A DNA stretch of 48,890 nt. Source: Rickettsia typhi (GTDB lineage Bacteria > Pseudomonadota > Alphaproteobacteria > Rickettsiales > UBA1997). Shown here piece by piece: positions 24,238 to 32,819 of this stretch (position 1 is its first letter; every line of letters starts with the position of its first letter). The stretch lies in the NCBI GenBank assembly GCA_945900795.1, contig CAMDJN010000005.1:1-48890 (forward strand), given 5' to 3'. The position numbers and the translations under genes are program-made. The notes below the pieces were generated by a model. That model was given only the letters and a program-made list of their open reading frames with translations, had not been told where the DNA came from and did no database searches.

Positions 24238-27150
24238 ATGTCTAAAAAAATCGCCCTAATCGACGGCTATGGTTTTGTTTTCCGCGCCTACCATTCATTA
24301 CCACCATTAACCAGAGCAGACGGAACGCCAGTTGGCGCAGTTTACGGCTTTACCAACATGCTTATTAAGCTCATCGCAGGACTCGACGTATCACATGTTG
24401 CAGTCGTATTTGATTCAGGATCCAAAACCTTTCGTAATGAAATTTATCCAGCCTACAAAGCTAACCGACCTCCTTGTCCGGAAGATTTAAAACCACAATT
24501 TGCAATTGTAAGAGAGGCCGCGGAATCACTGAATTTGCCGATACTAGAAAAAATTGGATTCGAAGCGGATGACATCATAGCGACCATTGCTAAAAAATCA
24601 TCGAGAGAGGGTTATGATGTGGTGATAATCTCATCGGATAAAGACCTTATGCAGCTAGTCAATGAGCGTATCTTCATGTATGATGCGATGAAGAATAAAT
24701 TTATCGGAATTAATGAGGTGAAGGAAAAATTCTTCGTTGAACCGCAAAAAGTTTTGGAAGTATTATCCTTGATCGGAGACGCTTCGGACAATGTTCCTGG
24801 GGTTAGAGGGATAGGACCGAAAACTGCAGCAGAGCTCATTAACCAATTTGGAAGTGTAGAAGGAATTTTTGCTAACCTTGAGCAAATCAAGCAGGAGAAG
24901 AGAAGGCAGCTTTTACAAAATGGAATTGAGAATGCCAAACTTTCGAAAATCCTCATAGCACTTGCAGAAAATGTTGAGATCGGTATCGAGATTGAGGACC
25001 TTAAGGTGAGGTCAATTGATCCTAATAAATTATTGGCATTCCTTGCTAATCAGGGGTTTAGGTCGCTTGAAACTAGAGTAAGAAAAGAGTTTGGAGTTTT
25101 TGACATCCCTACAAATCCAAAATCTAGTCCTGACAAAAACGGATCAAATAAATCATCCGAGTCATCAAATAATAATTGTACAAAACAAAAAAATCTAAGT
25201 TTTGGTGAGATTAAAAAAACCAAAATTTCTTCTTTGGAGATTATCGATAGAATCAATTTGGAAGCCGTTAGAAATGGTTCTGTAACAATTGATTACCATT
25301 CGAATGCTGGCGAAATTGGATTCATCACAATCTCCACTGCAAAACACAACGAACCGCTTAGTGAGATTTTTTATTTCACACCTCAAAACCATAAACACAG
25401 CACCTCATCCGATCTTTTTTCTTTCACAGAAAGTCAGGTCACTAATGCAAATCAAGCAGAATTTGGAATAGAAATTTTGCAAAAAATTCTATTCGATCAT
25501 TCCATTAAAAAAATCTTTTTTGAAGCAAAGCCGTTCCTAAAATTAGCTGCTGAAAATCAACGTTTTTTGTCATCTTCTGAACCAATTGAGACTCGTGTTC
25601 AAACTTTTGGAAATGTTGATTTAAGACATGGCCTAAAAATACAAAAAATTAATTCTTACGAAGATGTTTCTCTCATAAATCATCTCCTCAATTCTGCAAT
25701 TAGACAAAATCTACAAGAGCTGATAAATAGTAATTTAGAGGATGATATTGCGGAATTGGGATTTGATGAAATTTTTGCCACAATCGACAATAAAACATCA
25801 AAAGAATCGGATAGGAAGAATGTAGAATTTCTTGCTGATGAGAAGAAAAAAATAGAGTTTTTTTCCTTCAGAAATTTTTCTATTCACAGACTTTACCATA
25901 TTCTTTCTAGCAAAATTTTTGAGCTAAAATTGAGTGAAGCATATTTTTCTTATGAGCTTCCAGTCCTAGAGGTAATTGCTGCAATGGAAGTTGAAGGAAT
26001 AGGAATTGATGTTGCAAAACTGCACTCACTCTCGGAAGAATTCGCTAAAAATATTAATGTGCTACAAGGTGAAATTTACAAAATTGCCGGATGTGAATTT
26101 AACATCGCTTCAACCCAGCAGCTTTCTGGAATTTTATTTGAAAAATTGGGACTTGTCACAACGAAGAAATCTAAAAAAACCGGATCTCTTTCAACTAATC
26201 ACGACGTACTTGGAAAGCTTGAAGAAGAAGGGCATGTCATAGCTTCCAAGATTCTTGGTTTCAGAAAATTTTCTAAATTAAAAAACACTTACACCGATTC
26301 TTTGCCAAAAGAAATCAATCCTAAAACCGGCAGAATTCACAGTAATTTTTCAACAATTTCAACCGTTACCGGGCGACTTAGTTCTAATCACCCTAACCTA
26401 CAAAACATTCCAATAAGAACTGCGGAAGGTAGAAAAATTCGTGAAAGTTTTATTGCCAGAAAAGGCCATGTTTTAATTTCTGCGGACTATTCCCAAATTG
26501 AGCTGAGAGTAATTGCTCATGTAGCAAACATTGAAAATCTTATCACTGCATTTCAGGACAAAAAGGACATTCACAGAATCACAGCGAGTGAAGTTTTTAA
26601 GATTCCTGAAAATGAAGTGAGTGATGATTTGCGCTCAAAAGCAAAAGCGATAAATTTTGGAATCATCTACGGCATCAGCGCTTTCGGACTCGCAAAGCAA
26701 CTGAATATTACGAGGCAGGAAGCTGGGGATTACATCAACTCTTACCTTCATGCATATCCTGGCATTGATCTTTACATGAGAAATACCATCGAGTCAGCGC
26801 GCAGAAACGGCTATGTTCAAACATTGTCCGGAAGAAAATGTTTCATTCACGGCATCAATGACAAAAATCATATCGTGAGGTCCGAAGCTGAAAGATTATC
26901 AATCAACGCCCCAATTCAGGGAAGTGCTGCGGATATTGTGAAGAAGGCTATGAAAAGAGTTTATGATGAATTTTTGAAACGCGAAATGAGCGCAAGAATT
27001 TTACTACAAATTCACGACGAATTGATAGTTGAAACCGAAGAAAGTAATGCGCAGATCGTTATGGATCTGTTGAAGCAAAAAATGGAAAATGCCGTGATTT
27101 TAAATGTGCCGATTATTGCGGATGTGAAGGCTGAGAAGAGTTGGAAATAA
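24238..27150 (+). CDS. polA: DNA polymerase I
   Basis: Fills gaps in repair and removes RNA primers. The 970-residue chain has the 5'-3' exonuclease at about 1-285 (ALIDGYGFVFRAYHSLPPLT, SSDKDLMQLV, GDASDNVPGVRGIGPKTA), and the polymerase at about 560-970 with motif A DYSQIELRVIAH, motif B RSKAKAINFGIIYGIS and motif C QIHDELIVE. The middle region (about 310-540) is poorly conserved: where the 3'-5' exonuclease has its first Asp-x-Glu, this reads VTIDYHSNAG, so proofreading is probably lost. The stop is 2 bp from the CCA end of the convergent tRNA-Leu. Confidence 0.97.
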   Translation: MSKKIALIDGYGFVFRAYHSLPPLTRADGTPVGAVYGFTNMLIKLIAGLDVSHVAVVFDSGSKTFRNEIYPAYKANRPPCPEDLKPQFAIVREAAESLNLPILEKIGFEADDIIATIAKKSSREGYDVVIISSDKDLMQLVNERIFMYDAMKNKFIGINEVKEKFFVEPQKVLEVLSLIGDASDNVPGVRGIGPKTAAELINQFGSVEGIFANLEQIKQEKRRQLLQNGIENAKLSKILIALAENVEIGIEIEDLKVRSIDPNKLLAFLANQGFRSLETRVRKEFGVFDIPTNPKSSPDKNGSNKSSESSNNNCTKQKNLSFGEIKKTKISSLEIIDRINLEAVRNGSVTIDYHSNAGEIGFITISTAKHNEPLSEIFYFTPQNHKHSTSSDLFSFTESQVTNANQAEFGIEILQKILFDHSIKKIFFEAKPFLKLAAENQRFLSSSEPIETRVQTFGNVDLRHGLKIQKINSYEDVSLINHLLNSAIRQNLQELINSNLEDDIAELGFDEIFATIDNKTSKESDRKNVEFLADEKKKIEFFSFRNFSIHRLYHILSSKIFELKLSEAYFSYELPVLEVIAAMEVEGIGIDVAKLHSLSEEFAKNINVLQGEIYKIAGCEFNIASTQQLSGILFEKLGLVTTKKSKKTGSLSTNHDVLGKLEEEGHVIASKILGFRKFSKLKNTYTDSLPKEINPKTGRIHSNFSTISTVTGRLSSNHPNLQNIPIRTAEGRKIRESFIARKGHVLISADYSQIELRVIAHVANIENLITAFQDKKDIHRITASEVFKIPENEVSDDLRSKAKAINFGIIYGISAFGLAKQLNITRQEAGDYINSYLHAYPGIDLYMRNTIESARRNGYVQTLSGRKCFIHGINDKNHIVRSEAERLSINAPIQGSAADIVKKAMKRVYDEFLKREMSARILLQIHDELIVETEESNAQIVMDLLKQKMENAVILNVPIIADVKAEKSWK

Positions 27151-27152
27151 GG

Positions 27153-27237
27153 TGGTGCGGACGGAGGGACTTGAACCCACATGCCGTGAGGCGCTAGATC
27201 CTAAGTCTAGTGCGTCTGCCAATTTCGCCACGTCCGC
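27153..27237 (-). tRNA. tRNA-Leu (anticodon TAG)
   Basis: On the minus strand, acceptor GCGGACG pairs with CGTCCGC; the long variable arm (GCGCCTCACGGCATG region) marks a class II tRNA. Anticodon stem CTAGA/TCTAG encloses the loop CTTAGGA, anticodon TAG, reading CTA. The T arm is GGGTTCAAGTCCC. CCA is encoded at 27153-27155. Confidence 0.95.
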
Positions 27238-27254
27238 AATGCTGTGAGTGGAAA

Positions 27255-27512
27255 CTACGCCGGAACTACATTGATAAAAACACGTCCATTTGGACCTGAT
27301 TTTACAAATTTTACTATTCCAGCGATTGTTGCAAAAATCGTGTGATCCTTGCCAATTCCAACATTTTTACCCGGATGCCATTTTGTTCCTCTTTGACGAG
27401 CTATGATGTTTCCAGGTATTACTGATTCACTACCAAATTTTTTGATTCCGAGTCTTCTGCCCGCTGAATCGCGACCATTTCTTGAACTGCCGCCCGCTTT
27501 CTTCGTTGCCAT
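27255..27512 (-). CDS. rpmA: 50S ribosomal protein L27
   Basis: Ribosomal protein L27, 85 residues, near the peptidyl-transferase centre. The N-terminus [20 protein letters not shown] and the [15 protein letters not shown] signature are plain. There is no N-terminal extension needing cleavage. It is 25 bp behind rplU in the usual rplU-rpmA order; obg does not follow, and tRNA-Leu comes next. Confidence 0.98.
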   Translation of the reverse strand: MATKKAGGSSRNGRDSAGRRLGIKKFGSESVIPGNIIARQRGTKWHPGKNVGIGKDHTIFATIAGIVKFVKSGPNGRVFINVVPA

Positions 27513-27537
27513 GTTATTGTGTTGTTTAAATCAGAGT

Positions 27538-27852
27538 TTATGCCTTGATCGAAATGATTTTTAACTGGGTATGTTGTTGACGATGACCATTTTTTCTACG
27601 AGAATTTTGTCTTCTTCTCTTTTTGAAAATGATTACTTTGTCACCTTTAAAAGTCTTAATAATTTCAGCTTCAATGCTAGCTCCTTCAACTGCAGGACTT
27701 CCGAAAGAAATTTCGCCCTGGTCATTTTTTACCAATAAGACCTTGTCTAACACAACCTTAGAACCAACCTCACCGATAAGTTTTTCAACGATAATTTTTT
27801 CATTTGGGGAAACGCGGTACTGCTTTCCTCCAGTTTCAACAATTGCAAACAT
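27538..27852 (-). CDS. rplU: 50S ribosomal protein L21
   Basis: Ribosomal protein L21, 104 residues, binding 23S rRNA. MFAIVETGGKQYRV, the family opening, and KRRRQNSRRKNGHRQQHTQL near the end are typical. It heads the rplU-rpmA unit, with a candidate promoter about 60-90 bp upstream and a small GCCTG/CAGGC hairpin in the leader. Confidence 0.98.
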   Translation of the reverse strand: MFAIVETGGKQYRVSPNEKIIVEKLIGEVGSKVVLDKVLLVKNDQGEISFGSPAVEGASIEAEIIKTFKGDKVIIFKKRRRQNSRRKNGHRQQHTQLKIISIKA

Positions 27853-27911
27853 AACCTGATTCTAATTTTAAAAATATGTCCACTCCGCCTGTAAGCAGGC
27901 AGGGGCGCGCG

Positions 27912-27939
27912 AAGTTAGGAGGGGCAATGATTTTGTCAA
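27912..27939 (-). promoter_or_regulatory. Candidate promoter of rplU-rpmA
   Basis: On the minus strand a perfect TTGACA (27934-27939) is followed, 16 nt later, by TAACTT. It lies in the divergent gap between rplU and the HExxH gene. The -10 is a poor match. Confidence 0.4.
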
Positions 27940-27952
27940 GTAACTAAGAAGT

Positions 27953-28771
27953 ATGAATGATTTTTTGAGGTCAATAATTACTCCCCAGGTTGAATTTGAA
28001 GGGTCGGAGAGGCAAGAGCGATTTTTGCAAAGCTTCTGCGATCTCTATAGAATTGAGCTTTTTAAAGATGGGCTGGATTTGATTCTAACCAAAATGCAAG
28101 AAAAACATCTTGGTTTTGAAATTAAAATTGTGAAAGGCTGGGACACCAATGTGGGATGTTTTTTAACAGAAAGAAAAACATTTTACGATAAAACATTGGG
28201 TAAATTTTTGCATAAATCTTCACAAAAAATTATCTTACGCCAATTGTCATGCAACGTGTTAGCGCATGAAATGGCGCACGCTCTAGAACTTGAAAGCGGA
28301 CTTGATTTGGGAGAAGATTTCCGCAAGGCAATAGGGTTTGACATGAAGGATCGAGAACCGGCCCTACTCACATTGAAGGCCGAAATTAAACGTTTGATGG
28401 TTGAAGCTTTAAAATCATACAAGCAGCATCAATTTTTGTCAGAACTTTTTGCGCGCTATTTTGAACTTCTAAGCATTTCTAGAAATGTTTGTACGACAGG
28501 AAGCTTCGCTACGTCTGATGTGATGGAGTTTTTTCAGAACACAACCAACTTCTTAGAGAAAGTTTTTAATCCAAAAATCAGACCGAAAATTAACTCGAGA
28601 ATTGCTCAGATTACCAGCGAACTCGTAACGCAAGTTCGGTTGACAAAGTCCCAGGAAAAATTTCAGGAAAAAATAGAATCGTCAAAAAATAAAACTTGGT
28701 CGAAGAGTGTTCAATCTAATGCCCGGTGGCAAAGTGGATGGAAGTCGGCTGACGAGTTGGGGAAAAAATAA
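27953..28771 (+). CDS. HExxH putative zinc metallopeptidase
   Basis: A 272-residue protein without signal peptide, which I do not recognise as a named family. The centre shows a zinc-peptidase helix, NVLAHEMAHALELESG (residues about 99-114), with HEMAH giving two His ligands and the catalytic Glu. About 60 residues on, SELFARYFELLS supplies a possible third ligand (Glu), as in gluzincin-type toxins and ELFA-motif peptidases. The C-terminal 60 residues are basic with repeated Trp-Ser/Gln (TWSKSV, RWQSGWKSADE). It is a single gene, divergent from rplU. It could be an intracellular protease or an effector; neither is shown. Confidence 0.6.
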   Translation: MNDFLRSIITPQVEFEGSERQERFLQSFCDLYRIELFKDGLDLILTKMQEKHLGFEIKIVKGWDTNVGCFLTERKTFYDKTLGKFLHKSSQKIILRQLSCNVLAHEMAHALELESGLDLGEDFRKAIGFDMKDREPALLTLKAEIKRLMVEALKSYKQHQFLSELFARYFELLSISRNVCTTGSFATSDVMEFFQNTTNFLEKVFNPKIRPKINSRIAQITSELVTQVRLTKSQEKFQEKIESSKNKTWSKSVQSNARWQSGWKSADELGKK

Positions 28772-28817
28772 TTTTAGAATGGTTCCTTTAATAGAGCCTG
28801 TATAATAGAGCCCGCAT

Positions 28818-30011
28818 TCAAATTCTGACACGATTTTTTCTCTTCTTCCACCACAGGCTAATGCCAGTAATTGCAAAAAGTATTGGCAAAAATCCTACAA
28901 AAAATACCAAAGTTTTCCATATTATTCCAAGCCCCTTTCCCTCATGCAATAATGGTTGTAATACGATTATTTTTTCTCCTGCTAAATAAAATTCTGGGTC
29001 AAAACCACGAATAATTTTGGACTCATTCGAATCAACAAAAACTGCAATTACCAATCCACCTTTGCTAGAATTCTTCTCAGCAAAATTTACTCGAAATGGC
29101 TGATTTGATTTGGTTGGAATATTTAATGAAACCAGTCTTAGGTCTTGAAAATGCTCGCTTGCTAGACTTACCACTTCGTCAATTTTTTCTTTTTTAACTT
29201 CATGAGGAGTGGTAATTGCATTCATTTCTTTCTTTAAATCCTCTCCACCAAAAACAGCTGTAATGCCTTGAGTCATTTGCTTCGGAAAGGCTAGGTAAAT
29301 TCCGCTAAAGCTGGCAATAAATAAAAATCCAAAAGTCCAAAATCCTGCGAAGCCATGCAGGCCGCGGTAAAAACGAATGCCTTTGGATTTAAAATCAAAG
29401 GTGAGACCAAGGCGAAAATCACTACGAAGCTGCGCCCAGCTTTTTTCTGAGAATTTTTTTGGCCACCAAATCACGATTCCACTAATTGTCATTAGCAGTA
29501 AAATAATTCCAAAAATTCCAACAATATTTCTGCCGACTTCACCTTGAATCAATAAGTTAGTGTGAAATTTTTTGACCCAATAAAAAAAGTTCTCTTCAGG
29601 ATTTTGTACCTTCAAAACTTCAAGCGAAACCGCGTCGATCAAGACCTCACGGAATCCTTTCTTTTGCGGACCAGGCACAGCTAAGGCCTCGTCCCCCAAA
29701 TTGCCATTGTCTCTACTTCGCTCGACCACCGGAGTATTTTTTGTGAATCGAACTACGGCGGCAGAGTTTTTTTCTAAAGGAAATTTTACAAAATTAGCAA
29801 CGAATCCTTCAGGAATTTTTGCTTGTGCCGCCCTAATTAAAGCACTCGCTTGAGCTATTTCCCCTTCCACAAAAACGTGATTTTGTTTCAAAAAGAATTC
29901 AGCAATCGGCTTTTCTAAAATCAAAATCGACCCACTTAAACCCTGTAGAGTCAATGAAATACAGAAAGTTAGTGCGAGATAGAGGTGTAGTTTTTTAAGA
30001 AATTTTCGCAT
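28818..30011 (-). CDS. PepSY-associated transmembrane protein (PiuB/iron-uptake type)
   Basis: A 397-residue inner-membrane protein. Helices lie near residues 8-30, 170-190, 215-245 and 365-385, with periplasmic PepSY-like parts between them; the opening LKKLHLYLALTFCISL and the pattern GLHGFAGFWTFGFLFIASFSGIYL are typical of the PepSY_TM family found beside siderophore receptors, where it is thought to reduce or release iron. I start it at ATG 30011. Residues about 95-120 (VVERSRDNGNLGDEALAVPG) look like an in-frame repeat insertion. It follows the serine hydrolase on the same strand, near the TonB receptor. Confidence 0.82.
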   Translation of the reverse strand: MRKFLKKLHLYLALTFCISLTLQGLSGSILILEKPIAEFFLKQNHVFVEGEIAQASALIRAAQAKIPEGFVANFVKFPLEKNSAAVVRFTKNTPVVERSRDNGNLGDEALAVPGPQKKGFREVLIDAVSLEVLKVQNPEENFFYWVKKFHTNLLIQGEVGRNIVGIFGIILLLMTISGIVIWWPKKFSEKSWAQLRSDFRLGLTFDFKSKGIRFYRGLHGFAGFWTFGFLFIASFSGIYLAFPKQMTQGITAVFGGEDLKKEMNAITTPHEVKKEKIDEVVSLASEHFQDLRLVSLNIPTKSNQPFRVNFAEKNSSKGGLVIAVFVDSNESKIIRGFDPEFYLAGEKIIVLQPLLHEGKGLGIIWKTLVFFVGFLPILFAITGISLWWKKRKNRVRI

Positions 30012-30066
30012 TTTTTTGACCTGATCGTTCGTCACCAATTTCTTTGATTTTGGGTTAGTTGGTTTG

Positions 30067-31767
30067 TTAGTGATTGTTTATTCCTTGATTGGGCTGGCCG
30101 CGATTAGACAATGTGGTGCCGGTATTCGGTGTAACGTATGTTTTTGGCAAAAATTTTTCTTCAAAAAAACTCTGAAACTTTTGTGATGTTTCTTGAAAAG
30201 TTGCTGTCGAGTTTTCTTCTTCAATTTCTTCCAGCTTTGTTCTCATCTCAATCAAATCCACCTGACTGTAAGTCGCAGCAAGCTCATCCATTTTTTTTGT
30301 TAACTCTTCATCAACAAAGAAATTTCCTTTTTCGTCTTTCTTCTCGTCGCCAAGCAAAGAAGCGGCGATTGGTCTGGTAAGGTTTTCATAGGCAAGAATG
30401 ACGCTTGAAACTATTACTTCGCGCTCATCTCCAACCTCAGTCACGCCAGATTTTCTTTGTCCAATTACATACGAATAAAATCCCAATCCTGCGCCGCCAT
30501 GATGAAAATATTCCACGCCTTGATTCTCAATTCGCCTCACTCCAAGACCATATCCTTCAAACATTTGTCCAGACTTATTTCTTTCATCATCACTCGGAAC
30601 AAAGTTTTTTGGATCAAAAAAAATCTTTTCCGCAGCAGCGCTAAATAGCCTCCCATCAAGTATTGCTTGGTAAAATTTTGAGACTTCTTCCGCGGTAGAA
30701 TAAATTCCACCAGCAGCGGAATCGTAGTTAAAATCTTGTCCCGATGTCACCTTTCCCTCGAAGTAATCGTAACCCTGCGCAACCTCTATTTCAGGCCTTC
30801 CTTTAACAGTTACTTGGCTTGACGAGCTGTCTTTAACGCAAGTTTCTTTTACTCTAGATTGCTCAACAGAATCAATCGCAAATTCTGGAAATTCAGAAGG
30901 CTCGGTAACTCGCCCAAGCGCTGACAATGGCGAATCTGGAAATTGCACTTCCTGACTTTTTTTGTATTCCATTTCGTCAGGCATGAATGTTTTTGTAAGT
31001 TTAAGTGGAGTGATGATTTCCTCTTTTACAATTTCAGATAATTTGACAGGCCTGCCTTTTGCTTCCATCGCAACACTTTCCATGACAGCGCGTAGAACGT
31101 TATTGTAGGAATTGTCGCAGTAGGAAAATTTTCCAAAACCGCTTGGATTGATCTGCGGACTTGAATAAGAACTTTCTAAATGAGTGTTTTGACTCTGATT
31201 TGACCTAAAATCTAGCAAATCTGAGACGTTCCAAAAATTCTCAATCATTCCAGAAGTGTGATTCAACAAGTGCCGCAATGTTACCTCACTGTAACGCGGA
31301 TGACTCCTATTCAACTCTTCAAAATATTTTTTCTGATTCTTGTTTCCATGCTTTTCGATCAAGCCTTTGAACTGAGAAATTGGCGTTCCAATTGGATCAT
31401 CCAAATTAAAGAAATGCGAATATATTTCATTCGCTGTCATCCTTACCAAAGCTGCGGCGGTGAAGGTTTTAGTAATGCTAGCGATTTGAAAAACCCGCTC
31501 GTTTTCCAAAGATTTTTTCTGCAGAAACTCTTTGTTATTTCCTACATTCTGAGTCACAAAAATGTCACTCTCCAAAACTCTTCCCGTCAAAAATTCTTTT
31601 GGTCTTGAGTTGGTTTTTAGTTGATGTGGAAGAGCTTCTAATGAAGTTGCTGAGAGCGCTTGGAATGCGGTATTGTAGGCGTCTGAAAGAGGCATGTTTT
31701 TACTTTTTTGAAGTTGGCAGGAAAATAAAAAAGTGATGATGAGAGCCGTCGACAGCAATTGTTGCAT
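30067..31767 (-). CDS. Beta-lactamase-fold serine hydrolase, lipoprotein
   Basis: A 566-residue class C beta-lactamase/D-Ala-D-Ala-peptidase-like protein. The N-terminus has a lipoprotein signal (IITFLFSC lipobox). The catalytic Ser-x-x-Lys is ASITKTFTAAALVRM, the Tyr motif is YCDNSYNN, and the third motif is YFHHGGAGLGF (HGG). An insertion between motifs makes it longer than usual. I prefer ATG 31767, although it sits at the edge of a perfect 11-bp hairpin (31756-31782); a TTG at 31800 is the alternative. It is upstream of the PepSY gene. Likely role: envelope peptide or ester hydrolysis; no resistance is implied. Confidence 0.82.
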   Translation of the reverse strand: MQQLLSTALIITFLFSCQLQKSKNMPLSDAYNTAFQALSATSLEALPHQLKTNSRPKEFLTGRVLESDIFVTQNVGNNKEFLQKKSLENERVFQIASITKTFTAAALVRMTANEIYSHFFNLDDPIGTPISQFKGLIEKHGNKNQKKYFEELNRSHPRYSEVTLRHLLNHTSGMIENFWNVSDLLDFRSNQSQNTHLESSYSSPQINPSGFGKFSYCDNSYNNVLRAVMESVAMEAKGRPVKLSEIVKEEIITPLKLTKTFMPDEMEYKKSQEVQFPDSPLSALGRVTEPSEFPEFAIDSVEQSRVKETCVKDSSSSQVTVKGRPEIEVAQGYDYFEGKVTSGQDFNYDSAAGGIYSTAEEVSKFYQAILDGRLFSAAAEKIFFDPKNFVPSDDERNKSGQMFEGYGLGVRRIENQGVEYFHHGGAGLGFYSYVIGQRKSGVTEVGDEREVIVSSVILAYENLTRPIAASLLGDEKKDEKGNFFVDEELTKKMDELAATYSQVDLIEMRTKLEEIEEENSTATFQETSQKFQSFFEEKFLPKTYVTPNTGTTLSNRGQPNQGINNH

Positions 31768-31791
31768 TTTCTGCAACAATTGAATGCGATC

Positions 31792-31853
31792 TATACCCAA
31801 CCAACTTCAAGAAGTTGATCGGGTATAAGTTTTTTTTGTACGCGACACGAGTC
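31792..31853. repeat. Hairpin repeat upstream of the serine hydrolase
   Basis: TATACCC and CAACTTC pair with GAAGTTG and GGGTATA around an AAC/ATC internal loop (31792-31827). Then come AAGTTTTTTTT and GACACGAGTCGC. This matches in order and partly in sequence the repeat at 2347-2413. With the T run it could be a plus-strand terminator, but no plus-strand gene precedes it. Confidence 0.55.
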
Positions 31854-31898
31854 GCACTCATAAGAATTCTTAGCTTGCAGGGTTCCCCATACGCCAAA

Positions 31899-32105
31899 GC
31901 CTACGCATGAAAATAATTTAACCTCGATCTAATCATCCTCCCCTTGGGGGAGGATCGAAGAGCGTAGCGATTCGAGGAGGGGTAAAAATAATTAAGTTTT
32001 TAGTTCCTAACCCCTCACCGAATCGCCTTACTTCGTAAGGCTCTTCGACTCTCCCTCAAGGGGAGAGTGATTAGACCGAGTATTTCTTAAATTTCATGCG
32101 TAGGC
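31899..32105. repeat. Long imperfect palindrome (about 207 bp)
   Basis: The left half, from GCCTACGCATGAAA through CTCCCCTTG and TCGAAGAG to GGAGGGGTA, is matched by the inverted right half ending TTTCATGCGTAGGC, so the whole unit can fold on itself with arms of about 95 nt. Each arm also holds a smaller hairpin (CCTCCCC/GGGGGAGG, and CCTTACTTCGTAAGG on the right). It has no ORF and looks like a MITE or other palindromic element. With the flanking repeats it fills the 31768-32216 gap between the rhodanese and hydrolase genes. Confidence 0.8.
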
Positions 32106-32110
32106 CCTGC

Positions 32111-32162
32111 CGATATACTGAATCTGATAAGAAAGATCGGTATGTTGAATCAGATTCGGTCT
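32111..32162. repeat. Short palindromic repeat, copy 2
   Basis: ACTGAATCTGAT and ATCAGATTCGGT form an inverted pair. The right half, GGTATGTTGAATCAGATTCGG, is cut here to its core TTGAATCAGATTCGG, which matches 251-274 and, inverted, 38211-38236. It lies directly behind the long palindrome. Confidence 0.5.
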
Positions 32163-32216
32163 AGCTCTTCTTCTTTAAAAATGTTAGAGAGATGCCACGA
32201 AATCACCCGCCCTTTA

Positions 32217-32789
32217 TTATTTTTTTACGATTCTTTTTTGATTCCAAGGCGCCTTGGTTAAAATTAATGCCATTCCGCAACGGTCAGTAATTCCTGCAAA
32301 AATTAATCCGGCACCAACAAAAAGTGGAATCGCGGCGAAAGCTGCGTCACTAGTAAGAGCAAGAATTGAGCCAATAAAAGTAATAGAGCCAGCGGCAATT
32401 CTAACTTGACGCTCGAGTGTAATTTTATTTCCAACTGAAGTTGAACACGCTTTTGACGCATGACCCTCAACACCCTCTCCGCAAGATTCACAAGCAGTTA
32501 ACCCACCCTCAATCACACAAACATTTTGGTAACCACTGACCAAAAACTTTTCTGCCGCCTTTCCAGCTCTGGTTCCGCCACGACAAAGGAAGTAAATTGT
32601 TTTTTCTGAATCGACACAATGTTCCTTAATAAATTTTTCTGGATTCAGCTCGTCTAAAGGAATATGAAAGTGATTTCGAGTCAGTCTCTTTTCGTCATGC
32701 TCCATTTTAGTGCGCACGTCAATGACTACTGAGTCTTGTGGCGCAAGGAATTTAAATTGTTCCGAAGAAATTGTTTGGCAGATTTTCAT
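32217..32789 (-). CDS. Rhodanese-DUF2892 membrane protein (YgaP-like)
   Basis: A 190-residue protein with an N-terminal rhodanese domain (residues 1-105; DVRTKMEHDE, and the catalytic loop CRGGTRAGKAAE with the sulfur-carrying Cys) and a C-terminal DUF2892/YgaP membrane part with two helices (about 137-175) ending GITDRCGMALILTKAPWN. A linker contains CESCGEG. Such proteins move persulfide sulfur at the inner membrane. It follows the TonB receptor by 30 bp and is probably co-transcribed; the link to iron uptake is inferred. Confidence 0.9.
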   Translation of the reverse strand: MKICQTISSEQFKFLAPQDSVVIDVRTKMEHDEKRLTRNHFHIPLDELNPEKFIKEHCVDSEKTIYFLCRGGTRAGKAAEKFLVSGYQNVCVIEGGLTACESCGEGVEGHASKACSTSVGNKITLERQVRIAAGSITFIGSILALTSDAAFAAIPLFVGAGLIFAGITDRCGMALILTKAPWNQKRIVKK

Positions 32790-32819
32790 TGAGTTGGCTG
32801 GTTATTGTTCAAGAAGTCT

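Noticed and set aside
30138..30648. Three plus-strand open frames opposite the serine hydrolase
   Set aside because: Frames opposite a well-supported coding sequence, with composition typical of antisense reading.
31940..32070. CRISPR array suggested by repeated CTCCCC/GGGGAG units
   Set aside because: The units are arms of one inverted palindrome rather than direct repeats with unique spacers.
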